The notes beneath the pieces are model-generated. The model saw only the letters and a program-made list of their open reading frames with translations. It had not been told where the DNA came from and made no database searches. This document shows positions 1 to 8,742 of a stretch of 64,000 nt of DNA, one piece after another; position 1 is the stretch's first letter, and each line of letters opens with the position of its first letter. This DNA is from Faecalicatena sp. (lineage in GTDB: Bacteria > Bacillota > Clostridia > Lachnospirales > Lachnospiraceae): positions 17,566 through 81,565 of the forward strand of contig VSNK01000002.1 of assembly GCA_009774255.1 (NCBI GenBank), given 5' to 3'. The translations under genes were made by a program, and so were the position numbers.

Positions 1-892
1 TTCCAGCATCCTGAGAAATGACTGCGCGCCGCTCTACATTACTCCGGCACACCTCCGCGGGATCCGCTACGATTCCCCGGTAGCGTCCGCCCAGGTCAAA
101 TCCTGCATCCTGCTTGCCGGACTTTACGCCGAGGGAGAGACCTCCGTTACCGAGCCAAGCCTCTCCCGGAACCATACGGAGCTGATGCTGCGGGAGTTCG
201 GAGCGGATCTGCGTTCGGTCTATTCTCTGGACGGGGACACAAAGGCGACCGCCATTATCCGGCCCTGTGAGGAATTATACGGACAGAAGATCCACGTCCC
301 CGGCGACATTTCCTCAGCCGCTTATTTTATCGCTGCCGGGCTCGTGATTCCGGATTCCGAGATCCTGATCCGGGATATCGGAATCAACCCCACCCGCGCA
401 GGCATCTTAAGAGTCTGTGAGGATATGGGCGCAGATATCACTCTGCTGAACCAGCGGAAAGAGGGCGGCGAGCCTGTGGCCGATATTCTCGTACGTACCA
501 GCCGGCTCCATGGAATCACCATCAAAGGGGATATCATCCCCACCCTGATCGACGAGATCCCCATTATCGCGGTGATGGCCGCCATGGCAGAGGGAACTAC
601 CTTTATCCGCGATGCGGAGGAACTGAAGGTCAAAGAATCGGACCGGATCGAGACCGTAACCGACAATCTGAAAGCCATGGGATGCAATGCCATTCCCACG
701 GCGGACGGAATGGTGATCTGCGGCGGCACTCCCCTCCACGGAGCAACCATCCATACACTGCTGGATCACCGGATCGCGATGGCTTTCAGCATTGCTGCCC
801 TTGCTGCAGAGGGACATACCAAGATCCTGGACAGCCATTGTGTGGACGTATCCTTCCCTACCTTTTATGATACGTTTGAAGCGCTGTTATAA
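1..892 (+). CDS. aroA: 3-phosphoshikimate 1-carboxyvinyltransferase (EPSP synthase), 3' part
   Basis: The sixth step of the shikimate pathway: transfers enolpyruvyl from PEP to shikimate-3-phosphate in the cytoplasm. The gene enters from the left edge and is open from base 2, about 296 codons to TAA at 890-892, so roughly the N-terminal third is missing. Visible family motifs are DSPVASAQVKS near bases 75-110, the SRNHTE substrate-binding motif near 160-180, KESDR near 631-645 and DHRIAMAF near 763-786. An in-frame ATG at 185 is internal, because the family sequence continues upstream of it. It is transcribed rightward and is convergent with the folate operon. No convincing terminator follows; an imperfect hairpin lies at 901-931 without a T-run. 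Confidence 0.96.
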   Translation, partial: SSILRNDCAPLYITPAHLRGIRYDSPVASAQVKSCILLAGLYAEGETSVTEPSLSRNHTELMLREFGADLRSVYSLDGDTKATAIIRPCEELYGQKIHVPGDISSAAYFIAAGLVIPDSEILIRDIGINPTRAGILRVCEDMGADITLLNQRKEGGEPVADILVRTSRLHGITIKGDIIPTLIDEIPIIAVMAAMAEGTTFIRDAEELKVKESDRIETVTDNLKAMGCNAIPTADGMVICGGTPLHGATIHTLLDHRIAMAFSIAALAAEGHTKILDSHCVDVSFPTFYDTFEALL

Positions 893-950
893 GCTTCCTG
901 TAGGAAATCAAGAAGAAAAAGTTATTTCCTAACAACTCAGCAAAGGATAT

Positions 951-972
951 GGATTTATCTGGCGCTCAGTAT
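951..972. repeat. Truncated right end of dispersed element family B
   Basis: Bases 952-972 match exactly the 21-base right terminus of the family B elements at 37474, 46492 and 57586 (ends in TCTGGCGCTCAGTAT). It lies directly against the folB/K stop codon at 972-974. This is the same stop-codon-adjacent position as the copies after hsp20 and argR. The rest of the element is absent. Confidence 0.6.
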
Positions 973-1826
973 CATATTCCGTTATCCGCCAGCATTTCCT
1001 GCACGGTCTTTCCATATATCGGGTGACGTTTATAAGGAGCAATCTCACAGAGCGGCTCCAGAACAAAACGCCGTTTGTGCATCTCTACATGAGGGATGCA
1101 CAGATCATCCGATTCCAGAACCAGATCATCATAAAAAATCAGATCCAGATCCAGCGTGCGGGGTCCCCAGCGTATGATCCGCTCTCTTCCTGCCTCCTGT
1201 TCCACCCTGTGCAGCGTCTCAAGCAGTTCCTCCGGCGTGAGCAGCGTGCGCAGTCTCAGACAGGCATTCAGAAAATCCGCCTGATCCGTCACACCATAGG
1301 GAGCTGTCTCATAATACCTGGAAACCTTCTCCACCGCCTTAGCAGCAACTGTTCTGCCCTGTCCGTCCCTGACCGGATATCCCGGCAGGGCACCAAGCGA
1401 ACTTACGGCCTGGTCCAGCAGGGCTTTCCTGTCTCCCATATTGGAACCCAGGGCAATATATGCCGTATGCCACTGCCGCAGGATCTCCACGGACACCGAT
1501 TCCAGCGGAAGCCCGATGGGAGCCCAGGGTTTTTTCACTTCGATCTCCACCTTTTCCAACCCCGGGATATGAAGCAGCAGTTCTTCCGCCATGCTCTCCG
1601 CAGCCCGCTCAATCAGGGAAAAGGTATGTTCTTTCATAAAGGTATCCATAAGCCGGCAGATTTCCCCATAGTTAATGGTGGCATTCAGATCATCTGTCTT
1701 CCCGGCCTTTCTGATATCCGTATGCAGAACCGCGGATACCAGAAATTTCTGTCCCAGCTTATTTTCCTCCGGATATACGCCGTGTCTGGCAAATATCTCC
1801 ATATTTTCTATCTTAATTTTGTCCAT
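972..1826 (-). CDS. folK: Dihydroneopterin aldolase / HPPK bifunctional protein (FolB-FolK fusion)
   Basis: Two consecutive steps of folate biosynthesis in one polypeptide of 284 residues. Residues 1-115 are FolB (ARHGVYPEENKLGQKF with the catalytic Glu; KKPWAPIG with the catalytic Lys). Residues from about 120 are 6-hydroxymethyl-7,8-dihydropterin pyrophosphokinase, opening with YIALGSNMGDR and carrying the signature WGPRTLDLDLIFYDD. The reading frame opens farther upstream (1904), but the ATG at 1824-1826 has GGAG 7-8 bases before it and matches the FolB N-terminus. It is the last gene of the folC-folE-folP-folBK operon. FolB-FolK fusions are known in Firmicutes. Confidence 0.95.
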   Translation of the reverse strand: MDKIKIENMEIFARHGVYPEENKLGQKFLVSAVLHTDIRKAGKTDDLNATINYGEICRLMDTFMKEHTFSLIERAAESMAEELLLHIPGLEKVEIEVKKPWAPIGLPLESVSVEILRQWHTAYIALGSNMGDRKALLDQAVSSLGALPGYPVRDGQGRTVAAKAVEKVSRYYETAPYGVTDQADFLNACLRLRTLLTPEELLETLHRVEQEAGRERIIRWGPRTLDLDLIFYDDLVLESDDLCIPHVEMHKRRFVLEPLCEIAPYKRHPIYGKTVQEMLADNGI

Positions 1827-1890
1827 ATCGCATCTCCATATTTTTACCGCCACAGTAGCGTCTATCCTGATTCTATGGCATCTTCCCCTG

Positions 1891-1953
1891 TCATTTGAAC
1901 ACATTATGCTCCCGTAGGGTTTTCCGTCATTTGAACACGTTATGCTCTCGCAG
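1891..1953. repeat. Imperfect 27-bp direct duplication of the folP 3' end
   Basis: Bases 1891-1917 repeat 1927-1953 with three mismatches. The copy at 1927-1953 encodes the last residues and stop of FolP (REHNVFK then stop). The downstream copy (on the minus strand) would encode the same tail in the spacer before folB/K. It looks like a small tandem-duplication scar; no function is evident. Confidence 0.75.
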
Positions 1954-2748
1954 GATCGCTTCCGTCATTTTGACCGCACGTAAATTCTTCTCCACGTCAT
2001 GCACCCGCACAAAAGAGCATCCGCCCAGTATCCCGAGCACGGTTGTCACCAGTGTCCCCTCCTCCCGCTGGTCTGCCGGAAGCTCCAGCGTCAGCCCGAT
2101 AACCGATTTCCTGGATACCCCCAGAAGAATGGGATACCCAAGGCATTCCAGTTCTTTCAGGTTTTTCAGCATTTCCAGATTCATTTCATAAGTTTTTCCA
2201 AATCCGATCCCCGGATCCAGAATAATCTGTTCCTCGGAAATCCCTGCTGCCTTTGCAAGCTTCACAGACTCCCGCAGATCCCCCAGCACGTCCGGGATAA
2301 AATCCGTATATTCCGCCTTCTCCCGGTTATGCATCAGGCAGCAGGGCACGCCCGCCTCTGCGATGACACCGGCCATTCTGCCGTCATATTTCAATCCCCA
2401 GATATCGTTGACCAGATCTGCCCCGGCTTCCAGAGCGGCCCGGGCCACTTCGCTTTTGTATGTATCCACGGATACCGGCACGTCAAAATGTTCTTTCAGA
2501 CTGCCAATCACCGGTGCGACACGAGCGATTTCCTCTTCCTCCGAGATCCGCACATAGCCCGGACGCGTGGATTCCCCTCCCACATCCAGAATATCCGCCC
2601 CATTCTCTATCATCTTCTGAGCATGCCGCAGCGCCTCGTCCTCATTCTGAAAACGCCCCCCATCCGAAAACGAATCCGGTGTCACATTCAGGATTCCCAT
2701 AATATAGGTCCGATGTCCAATGTCAAATGTCTTCCCGCCTATCTGCAT
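1927..2748 (-). CDS. folP: Dihydropteroate synthase
   Basis: Condenses 6-hydroxymethyl-7,8-dihydropterin pyrophosphate with p-aminobenzoate to form 7,8-dihydropteroate; the sulfonamide target. At 273 residues it is of normal length for this TIM-barrel enzyme. Signatures: GILNVTPDSFSDGG at residues 18-31 (loop 1), GGESTRPG (loop 2), VNDIWG and DPGIGFGK (pterin pyrophosphate binding). The start ATG at 2748 has AAGGAGA about 6 bases upstream. It is the third gene of the leftward folate operon, 39 bases after folE. Confidence 0.96.
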   Translation of the reverse strand: MQIGGKTFDIGHRTYIMGILNVTPDSFSDGGRFQNEDEALRHAQKMIENGADILDVGGESTRPGYVRISEEEEIARVAPVIGSLKEHFDVPVSVDTYKSEVARAALEAGADLVNDIWGLKYDGRMAGVIAEAGVPCCLMHNREKAEYTDFIPDVLGDLRESVKLAKAAGISEEQIILDPGIGFGKTYEMNLEMLKNLKELECLGYPILLGVSRKSVIGLTLELPADQREEGTLVTTVLGILGGCSFVRVHDVEKNLRAVKMTEAILREHNVFK

Positions 2749-2787
2749 CTTCTTCTCCTTATCGTTAAAGCTATCACATCCTTTGTC

Positions 2788-3351
2788 TTACTTTCCCGTC
2801 CCAAGCATCGCAAAAAAAGTATGCTCCAGCTCCGGATACTCCAGAAAGCAGCCTCTTTTGGCCATTGTCACGGTCCTGCTGCCCGGCTTTTTGATTCCCC
2901 GCATGGTCATACACATATGCTCTGCTTCGATCAGAACCATGGCTCCCCTCGGCTGCAGAAAGCGCATCAGCGCATCCGCAATCTGTCCGGTAAGCTGTTC
3001 CTGAATCTGAGGTCTTCTGGCAAAGACCTCTACTGTCCGCGCCAGCTTGCTCAGCCCCACGACCCTTCCGTCCGGAATATAAGCGATATGTGCCTTTCCA
3101 AAAAAAGGCAGCAGGTGATGTTCACAGGTGGAGTAAAATACAAGATCCTTCTCCAGCACCATCTCATTTTCCTCTGCCTCAAATGTTTTCCGCAGGTGAA
3201 CCTCCGCCGTCTCATCCAGACCTCCGTAAATCTCTTCGCACATCCTGGCGATTCTCTCCGGCGTCTCCGCCAGACCTTCCCGATCCGGATCTTCCCCGAT
3301 TCCTTCCAGCAAAAGCCGAACCGCCTGCCTTACCTTGTCCTGATCTATCAT
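2788..3351 (-). CDS. folE: GTP cyclohydrolase I
   Basis: First step of folate synthesis, GTP to 7,8-dihydroneopterin triphosphate plus formate. At 187 residues it has the usual length. Zinc ligands are visible as CEHHLLPF (Cys and His, about residues 76-79) and HMCMTMRG (Cys, about 147). Other signatures are GLSKLAR and [10 protein letters not shown]. It starts three bases after the folC stop, so the two are probably translationally coupled. No MptA-type or zinc-independent replacement is seen here, consistent with a zinc-dependent FolE1. Confidence 0.97.
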   Translation of the reverse strand: MIDQDKVRQAVRLLLEGIGEDPDREGLAETPERIARMCEEIYGGLDETAEVHLRKTFEAEENEMVLEKDLVFYSTCEHHLLPFFGKAHIAYIPDGRVVGLSKLARTVEVFARRPQIQEQLTGQIADALMRFLQPRGAMVLIEAEHMCMTMRGIKKPGSRTVTMAKRGCFLEYPELEHTFFAMLGTGK

Positions 3352-3354
3352 CCT

Positions 3355-4710
3355 TTATCCCTCTTCCCTTTTTGTAACCAATTTGTGCGATCGCCCGCAC
3401 GTCATCTTCGAAGCAGACGGACACCCTCGAAGTACCTTCTCTATGACTCTTCCAAGATAAGAAAGAGAACCGAAAGCCAGAATCACGTCTTCCTTTCCCG
3501 CCTCATCCAAAGCCTCATCCACCGCCTGCTCAATAGATTCCATTGCCAGAACCTTCCCTTTACAATAGGGTTCCACGGCAGTTTTCAATTCTTTTGCAGG
3601 CAGGGTACGGTTCCGGTCCGGCAGGCTCACCGTATAGAGCCTGTCTGCCAGCGGAGCCATAATCTCCCCGATCCTTCCATATTCCTTATCCCGGAATACC
3701 CCCATGATGCAAAGGAGCCTCCTCCCCGGGAAATATCTTTCCACAGATTTCCGCAGCCATACGGCCCCGGCCTCGTTATGAGCACCGTCCACAATGAATA
3801 CCGGCTCTTCCGTCACACAGGTAAACCGCCCCGGCCACTGCGCTTTTTCAAATCCTATGCGGACCGCCTCCTCTGTGATCCTGTTTCCGGTCCTTTCATT
3901 CACCGCCCGGACCGCCTCCCATGCGGTCACCGCATTTAAAATCTGATAGCTTCCTGACACCCGGATTTTCAAATGCTCCATTCCTCCGTAGGAAAAGGTC
4001 TGTCCCAGGTGATCCTCCCGGACAACCACCGCCTCCTCCGGCCTCGCGAACCTCACCGCGCAGCCGCATTTTGCGGCGCGCCCTTCCAATATCCGCCTGA
4101 CCTCCGGCTCCTGGGCGGCCGATACGACCGCACAGCCTGCCTTGATGATTCCGGCTTTCTTTTCCGCGATTTCCTCCACCGTATCTCCCAGAATTCCCAT
4201 ATGGTCCCGGCTGATGGAAGTAAAAACGGCAGCTACCGTATTGTTTACAATATTCGTGGCATCCTCCGCGCCGCCCAGCCCGGTCTCCAAGACAACAAGA
4301 TCACATTGCTTTTTCCTGAAATACAAAAAAGCTATTGCGGTCTCAATCTCAAAAACAGTAGGACTCCCAAGTCCTCTTGTCTCCATACGCACAATAGCTT
4401 TTTGAACTTCTTCAACCAGTTCTGTAAATTCCGCTTCCGGAATCCATTTTCCGTCAATCTGGATCCGCTCCAGATAAGAGATCACAGTCGGTGAAATATA
4501 TCTTCCGGTCCGATAGCCTGCCTCACTCAGAATGGTAGAAATAAAAGCAAGCACAGACCCTTTCCCGTTCGTTCCCGCAACATGTATGAACCGGAGATCC
4601 TCCTGGGGATCTCCAAGCTCACGCAGAAGCTCTCGAACCGTATCCAAGCCAAGTACACTTCCGTATTTCGACACCTTGTCCAAATATACCCTTGCTTCTT
4701 TATAGGTCAC
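3355..4710 (-). CDS. folC: Folylpolyglutamate synthase / dihydrofolate synthase
   Basis: Mur-ligase-family enzyme that adds glutamate to dihydropteroate or folates using ATP. The P-loop HVAGTNGKGSV is near residues 44-54. Central-domain motifs (VLETGLGG, DHMGILG) and the C-terminal VDGAHNE are visible. The open frame begins at an ATG at 4758, but the GTG at 4708-4710 is preferred: GGAAAGGA lies about 12 bases upstream, and translation from it (TYKEARVYLDKVSKYG) aligns with the family N-terminus, giving 451 residues. It is the first gene of the folate operon. Confidence 0.93.
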   Translation of the reverse strand: MTYKEARVYLDKVSKYGSVLGLDTVRELLRELGDPQEDLRFIHVAGTNGKGSVLAFISTILSEAGYRTGRYISPTVISYLERIQIDGKWIPEAEFTELVEEVQKAIVRMETRGLGSPTVFEIETAIAFLYFRKKQCDLVVLETGLGGAEDATNIVNNTVAAVFTSISRDHMGILGDTVEEIAEKKAGIIKAGCAVVSAAQEPEVRRILEGRAAKCGCAVRFARPEEAVVVREDHLGQTFSYGGMEHLKIRVSGSYQILNAVTAWEAVRAVNERTGNRITEEAVRIGFEKAQWPGRFTCVTEEPVFIVDGAHNEAGAVWLRKSVERYFPGRRLLCIMGVFRDKEYGRIGEIMAPLADRLYTVSLPDRNRTLPAKELKTAVEPYCKGKVLAMESIEQAVDEALDEAGKEDVILAFGSLSYLGRVIEKVLRGCPSASKMTCGRSHKLVTKREEG

Positions 4711-4812
4711 GTTATTTTCGTTTCCTTTCCGCTCATTTTCTTTTGCCGCGACAGTCATTTATCGTTTGGCCAAAGCACTTTCCTGGCATACCCCGGACTG
4801 CCGCTGTCAATC

Positions 4813-4841
4813 ATCATAACACTTCCCGCACAATCATACAA
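4813..4841 (-). promoter_or_regulatory. Sigma-A-type promoter of the folate operon
   Basis: On the minus strand a -35 TTGTAT (4836-4841) and a -10 TATGAT (4813-4818) are separated by 17 bases. They lie about 100 bases upstream of the folC GTG. The leader is too short to hold a tetrahydrofolate riboswitch and none was recognised. Confidence 0.6.
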
Positions 4842-4856
4842 GTGAAAAATAAAAAT

Positions 4857-6251
4857 CTACCCATTCTCACCTCTGCGCCTTGCCAGCTCCGCTACATTTT
4901 CTTCCACACGTGCTTTATTTAGCGGATAGATAAAGAGCAGCGCAAGTGCCACCGCGCCGAGGCCGATTGCCGGAATGATACAGGACAGGCTGAAAATTCC
5001 GGATGTGACCCCAGGGTCAAACGCAGTCTCCTGGGTATAGCCGATCATACTCAGCAGCCCGCCGATCATGCCGGAGGAAAATGCCTGTCCCAGCTTCCTT
5101 GCGAAAGAGTACACTGAATAAATTGTTCCGTCTTCCCGCACACCGTTCTTTACCTCCGCGTCATCGATCACATCCGTGATCATGGCCCAGATCACCGTAT
5201 TAAAAAATCCAAGCCCCACATAGGCCAGTGTGTAGAACATCACGTATACATAAGGATTCTGAGGTTTTACGAAGAGACAGAGCAGATACACGGCCGCTCC
5301 AAACGCACAGGATACGATCGAAAGCTCTTTCTTTCCAAATCGCGCGGCCAGCCTCGAAGCCAGGGGCGCACAGATCACGAGCATGACAACACTTCCGGAA
5401 AGCGCCGAGACAGACTGTGCAGCCGCGGAGCCATAATAGTTCGGGAATACATAGCCTGCCATTCCCTGCATGCCAAGCATCCCCAAAAGCAGCAGGATCG
5501 CCGCCGCGATAATGCCGAGCAGGGCACGGTTGGTCACCAGGCTCTTCAGCAGCTTCCCGATCTCCAGCTTCTGATTATTGGCTTCTACCGGCACACGTTC
5601 CCGCACGAGACGGAAGCATAACAGATAACAGATAATGGCCAGTACACTGAACACACCGGCAATGATTGTCATACGGGAACCGGAAAGCACGGTATTGCCG
5701 TCAACCACTACAAAAGCCACCATCGGTGTCCCCACTCCGATCACAAGCCCCGCAAGCGTCGCCCCGATGGTACGCCAGGTGGAAAGCTCCGCGCGGTGCT
5801 TTGGATCCGCGGAAACAGCCGACGCCATAGAGCCATAAGGAATATTGATAGACGTATAGAAAATAGAGCCCCACAAAATATACGTAACCACCATCCAGAC
5901 GATCCGGAACCCGTAGGACATTTCCGCAAATGCAGACTGATAGATCAGAAATGAGGCGATTGCCACCGGCCCGCACATCCGCTTGATCCATGGCCTGAAT
6001 TTCCCGTCCTTTGTCGGTTTTGACCGGTCTACGATCTGCCCCATGGTCACATCTGTCACCGCGTCCACAAACCGGGCCGCCATCATCAAAAATCCCACGA
6101 CCGCCGCCGATACCCCCATCACATCCGTATAAAATTTCAGCATAAAAGAAGAAGACAGGATAAATGTAAAATCGTTTCCAAAATCTCCGAACATATATCC
6201 CAGCTTATCTTTCATGCCGAATGGCTCTATGGCCGTTTTTTCTTTTTCCAT
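4857..6251 (-). CDS. GPH-family (glycoside-pentoside-hexuronide:cation) MFS symporter
   Basis: A polytopic membrane protein of 464 residues with about 12 predicted transmembrane segments. Family features: DKLGYMFGDFGNDFTF near the N-terminus, VDAVTDVTMGQIVDRSKPTKDGKFRPWI (TM2-loop signature), NIPYGSMASAVSADPKHRAELSTWR in the first half, and WAMITDVIDDAEVKNGVREDGTIYS in the second. These resemble the MelB/LacS/UidP group, which imports sugars with Na+ or H+. No glycosidase lies beside it, so the substrate is unknown. It follows proA on the same strand at about 150 bases, so operon membership is uncertain. Confidence 0.88.
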   Translation of the reverse strand: MEKEKTAIEPFGMKDKLGYMFGDFGNDFTFILSSSFMLKFYTDVMGVSAAVVGFLMMAARFVDAVTDVTMGQIVDRSKPTKDGKFRPWIKRMCGPVAIASFLIYQSAFAEMSYGFRIVWMVVTYILWGSIFYTSINIPYGSMASAVSADPKHRAELSTWRTIGATLAGLVIGVGTPMVAFVVVDGNTVLSGSRMTIIAGVFSVLAIICYLLCFRLVRERVPVEANNQKLEIGKLLKSLVTNRALLGIIAAAILLLLGMLGMQGMAGYVFPNYYGSAAAQSVSALSGSVVMLVICAPLASRLAARFGKKELSIVSCAFGAAVYLLCLFVKPQNPYVYVMFYTLAYVGLGFFNTVIWAMITDVIDDAEVKNGVREDGTIYSVYSFARKLGQAFSSGMIGGLLSMIGYTQETAFDPGVTSGIFSLSCIIPAIGLGAVALALLFIYPLNKARVEENVAELARRRGENG

Positions 6252-6400
6252 ATCATTTCCCCTTTTCTCATGAAATTCTCTCAGAAGATTCTCCGCCGCG
6301 ATTCACGGTGCGTTACTCTTCTTCTGCTTATTTCAGATATTTTGCACAGAATATCCACTCCTATGCATATCAGGGAAATGAAAATCTTTTTGGAAATTTT

Positions 6401-7651
6401 TTACTCTCGTATCTGTCCGCTGCCGAATATGATATATTTCGTTGAGGTCAGTGCTTCAAGCCCCATCGGTCCTCTCGCATGGAGCTTCTGCGTACTGATT
6501 CCGATTTCCGCACCGAACCCGAACTCAAACCCGTCCGTAAACCGGGTGGAGGCATTGACATAGACCGCCGCCGCATCCACCTCATCCTGGAATTTCAGCG
6601 CGTGATCATAATCCTTTGTGATGATCGATTCCGAGTGCCCGGTATTATATCTGTTGATATGCGCAATGGCCTCGTCAATGGAATCTACGATCTTCACAGA
6701 GATCACGGCATCCAGATATTCGGTCCCCCAGTCCTCTTCCGAGGCCGGAACGATCCCGGGCACAAGCTCACGGGCACGCTCATCCCCCCGGATCTCTACC
6801 TGGTGGGATTTCAGACGTTCCACGATCCGGGGCAATGCCGCTTTTGCCGCTTCCGCGTGGATGACCAGAGATTCACAGGCATTGCACACGCCCATACGCT
6901 GGGTCTTGGCATTTTCAATGATATCCACTGCCATATTAATATCTGCACTGGCATCCACAAAAATGTGGCAGTTTCCGGTGCCTGTTTCGATGACAGGAAC
7001 CGTGCTGTTCTCCACCACATTGGCGATCAGCCCTGCGCCTCCCCTTGGAATCAGTACATCAATAAATTCATGAAGCTTCATCATCTCTCCGACCGTTTTT
7101 CTGCTGGTATCCTCCACCAGAAGGATCGCGTCCTGAGGCAGTTCCGCCTTTTTCAGCCCATCCTTGATGACGCTTACGATCGCCAGGTTGGAATGGATCG
7201 CATCGCTCCCGCCACGCAGGATCACCGCATTTCCGGTCTTAAAGCAAAGCCCGAAGGCATCTGCCGTAACATTCGGCCTGGATTCATAGATAATTCCCGC
7301 CACGCCCAGCGGAACCCGCCTCTTTCCGATGCGCAGCCCGTTTGGCCGCGTCTTCATGCTCAGCACTTCCCCGATCGGGTCTTCCAATGCCGCCACCTGT
7401 CTCAGTCCCTCCGCCATGTCCGCGATCCTCTGCTCCGTCAGGCGGAGACGGTCAATCAGAGACTGCTTGACTCCTTTTTCCTCCGCTGCCTTTAGATCCT
7501 TCTCATTCTCTTCCAGCAGATATGCGCTGCGGGAACACAATTCCTCAGCCACTGCCAGAAGTCCTCTGTTCTTCTCTTCGGTTCCCAGCTTTGCACACAG
7601 CCGGGAAGCGTCCTTCGCGCGTCTCCCAAGTGTCCGAATATCCTTTTCCAT
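6401..7651 (-). CDS. proA: Gamma-glutamyl phosphate reductase
   Basis: Second step of proline synthesis: NADPH-dependent reduction of gamma-glutamyl phosphate to glutamate semialdehyde. At 416 residues it is of normal length for this aldehyde-dehydrogenase-fold enzyme. Recognised segments are [33 protein letters not shown], and the catalytic-cysteine region [13 protein letters not shown] near residues 250-262. [13 protein letters not shown] and [10 protein letters not shown] lie near the C-terminus. It lies downstream of proB on the same strand. Confidence 0.97.
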   Translation of the reverse strand: MEKDIRTLGRRAKDASRLCAKLGTEEKNRGLLAVAEELCSRSAYLLEENEKDLKAAEEKGVKQSLIDRLRLTEQRIADMAEGLRQVAALEDPIGEVLSMKTRPNGLRIGKRRVPLGVAGIIYESRPNVTADAFGLCFKTGNAVILRGGSDAIHSNLAIVSVIKDGLKKAELPQDAILLVEDTSRKTVGEMMKLHEFIDVLIPRGGAGLIANVVENSTVPVIETGTGNCHIFVDASADINMAVDIIENAKTQRMGVCNACESLVIHAEAAKAALPRIVERLKSHQVEIRGDERARELVPGIVPASEEDWGTEYLDAVISVKIVDSIDEAIAHINRYNTGHSESIITKDYDHALKFQDEVDAAAVYVNASTRFTDGFEFGFGAEIGISTQKLHARGPMGLEALTSTKYIIFGSGQIRE

Positions 7652-7807
7652 TCGTTGAATCCTTCCTTTCTCATACCGTATCTGCCTGATTCTCCCTCAC
7701 AGATACCCCTCTATCCAGTCCTGAAAAGTCACTTCATACTGGTACTACAATCATCACTTTCCATGTTTCCCTTGATATTCTCATCTATCCTGCCCTAAGC
7801 AGCCGCC

Positions 7808-8719
7808 TCAAACTGACTGCTTTTTCTCATTTTCCGCTTTTCTTACCTTTTTGGACTGCCTTCTGAACTGTGCTCGCTCCGGTGACAGTTCATCTTCTAC
7901 GGCTTTCCCATGCTCCTTCGACAGAAATAACGTTCCGATCTTTTTTCCTGCCATGATATCATTGATGGCATAGATATTGTCCCCGCTCGCGATCACCATA
8001 TCCGCGCCGGAATGAGTCACAATCTTTGCAGCATTGACCTTGGTGGACATCCCGCCGGTCCCAAAGTCGCTGGAAGCCCCCTTCGCCATATGCTCCAGCT
8101 TTTCATCAATTTTTACTACCGTGTGAATAAAACGGGCATGCGGATTCTGCTTTGGATCATCGGTATACAACCCCTCAATATCCGACATCAGGATCAGCAG
8201 GTCCGCCTCCACAAGCTCCGCCACATTTGCCGCCAGAGTATCGTTATCACCGAAATTCCCATATGCCAGCTCATCCACGGAAATGGCGTCATTCTCATTG
8301 ACGATGGGCACCACATTCATACGGAACAGCTCGTCAAAGGTACGCTTTGCGTTCTTGCGGCATTCCTCATTAGTCACTGATTCTTTTGTAAGCAATACCT
8401 GTGCCGTAAGCTGGCTGTATTCATTGAACAACTTTTCGTAGATCATCATCAGCCGTGCCTGGCCTACCGCCGCACAGGCCTGTTTGGCCGCCTCCGTATC
8501 CGGCCGCCTCTCAAGCCCCAGGGCCGCCCTGCCGACACCTACCGCACCGGAGGATACAACAATGACCTCTTTCCCTTTATTCCTCAGGTTGATCAGGATA
8601 CGCACAAATTTTTCCAGCTTTTCCAGATTGATATTCCCGGTCTCCTCATAGGTGATCGTGGTGGTCCCTACTTTGATGACGATTCTTTTTTTCTGCCGTA
8701 AGATTTCTTTTCTGTCCAT
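7808..8719 (-). CDS. proB: Glutamate 5-kinase, short form without PUA domain
   Basis: First step of proline synthesis, phosphorylating glutamate. The amino-acid-kinase fold is clear: RIVIKVGTTT, VIVVSSGAVGVG, VPIVNENDAIS and FGDNDTLAANVA. The frame is open to 8830, but the ATG at 8717-8719 has AGGGAGA 6 bases before it and starts the family sequence (DRKEILRQKKRIVIK), giving 303 residues. The protein ends after the kinase domain with a basic tail; the C-terminal PUA domain of E. coli-type ProB is missing. Short ProB forms are known. It starts 24 bases after the alcohol dehydrogenase stop. Confidence 0.95.
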   Translation of the reverse strand: MDRKEILRQKKRIVIKVGTTTITYEETGNINLEKLEKFVRILINLRNKGKEVIVVSSGAVGVGRAALGLERRPDTEAAKQACAAVGQARLMMIYEKLFNEYSQLTAQVLLTKESVTNEECRKNAKRTFDELFRMNVVPIVNENDAISVDELAYGNFGDNDTLAANVAELVEADLLILMSDIEGLYTDDPKQNPHARFIHTVVKIDEKLEHMAKGASSDFGTGGMSTKVNAAKIVTHSGADMVIASGDNIYAINDIMAGKKIGTLFLSKEHGKAVEDELSPERAQFRRQSKKVRKAENEKKQSV

Positions 8720-8742
8720 GACTTCTCCCTTACCAAACCTTC

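Noticed and set aside
901..931. Terminator of aroA
   Set aside because: An 8-bp A/T-rich stem with a 15-base loop lacks a following T-run.
1999..3939. 646-codon open frame antisense to folP, folE and folC
   Set aside because: It spans three well-supported genes on the opposite strand, has no ribosome binding site, and its translation is His/Pro/Arg-rich shadow sequence.
4711..4856. Tetrahydrofolate riboswitch before the folate operon
   Set aside because: The predicted leader is under 110 bases and shows none of the conserved THF aptamer segments.
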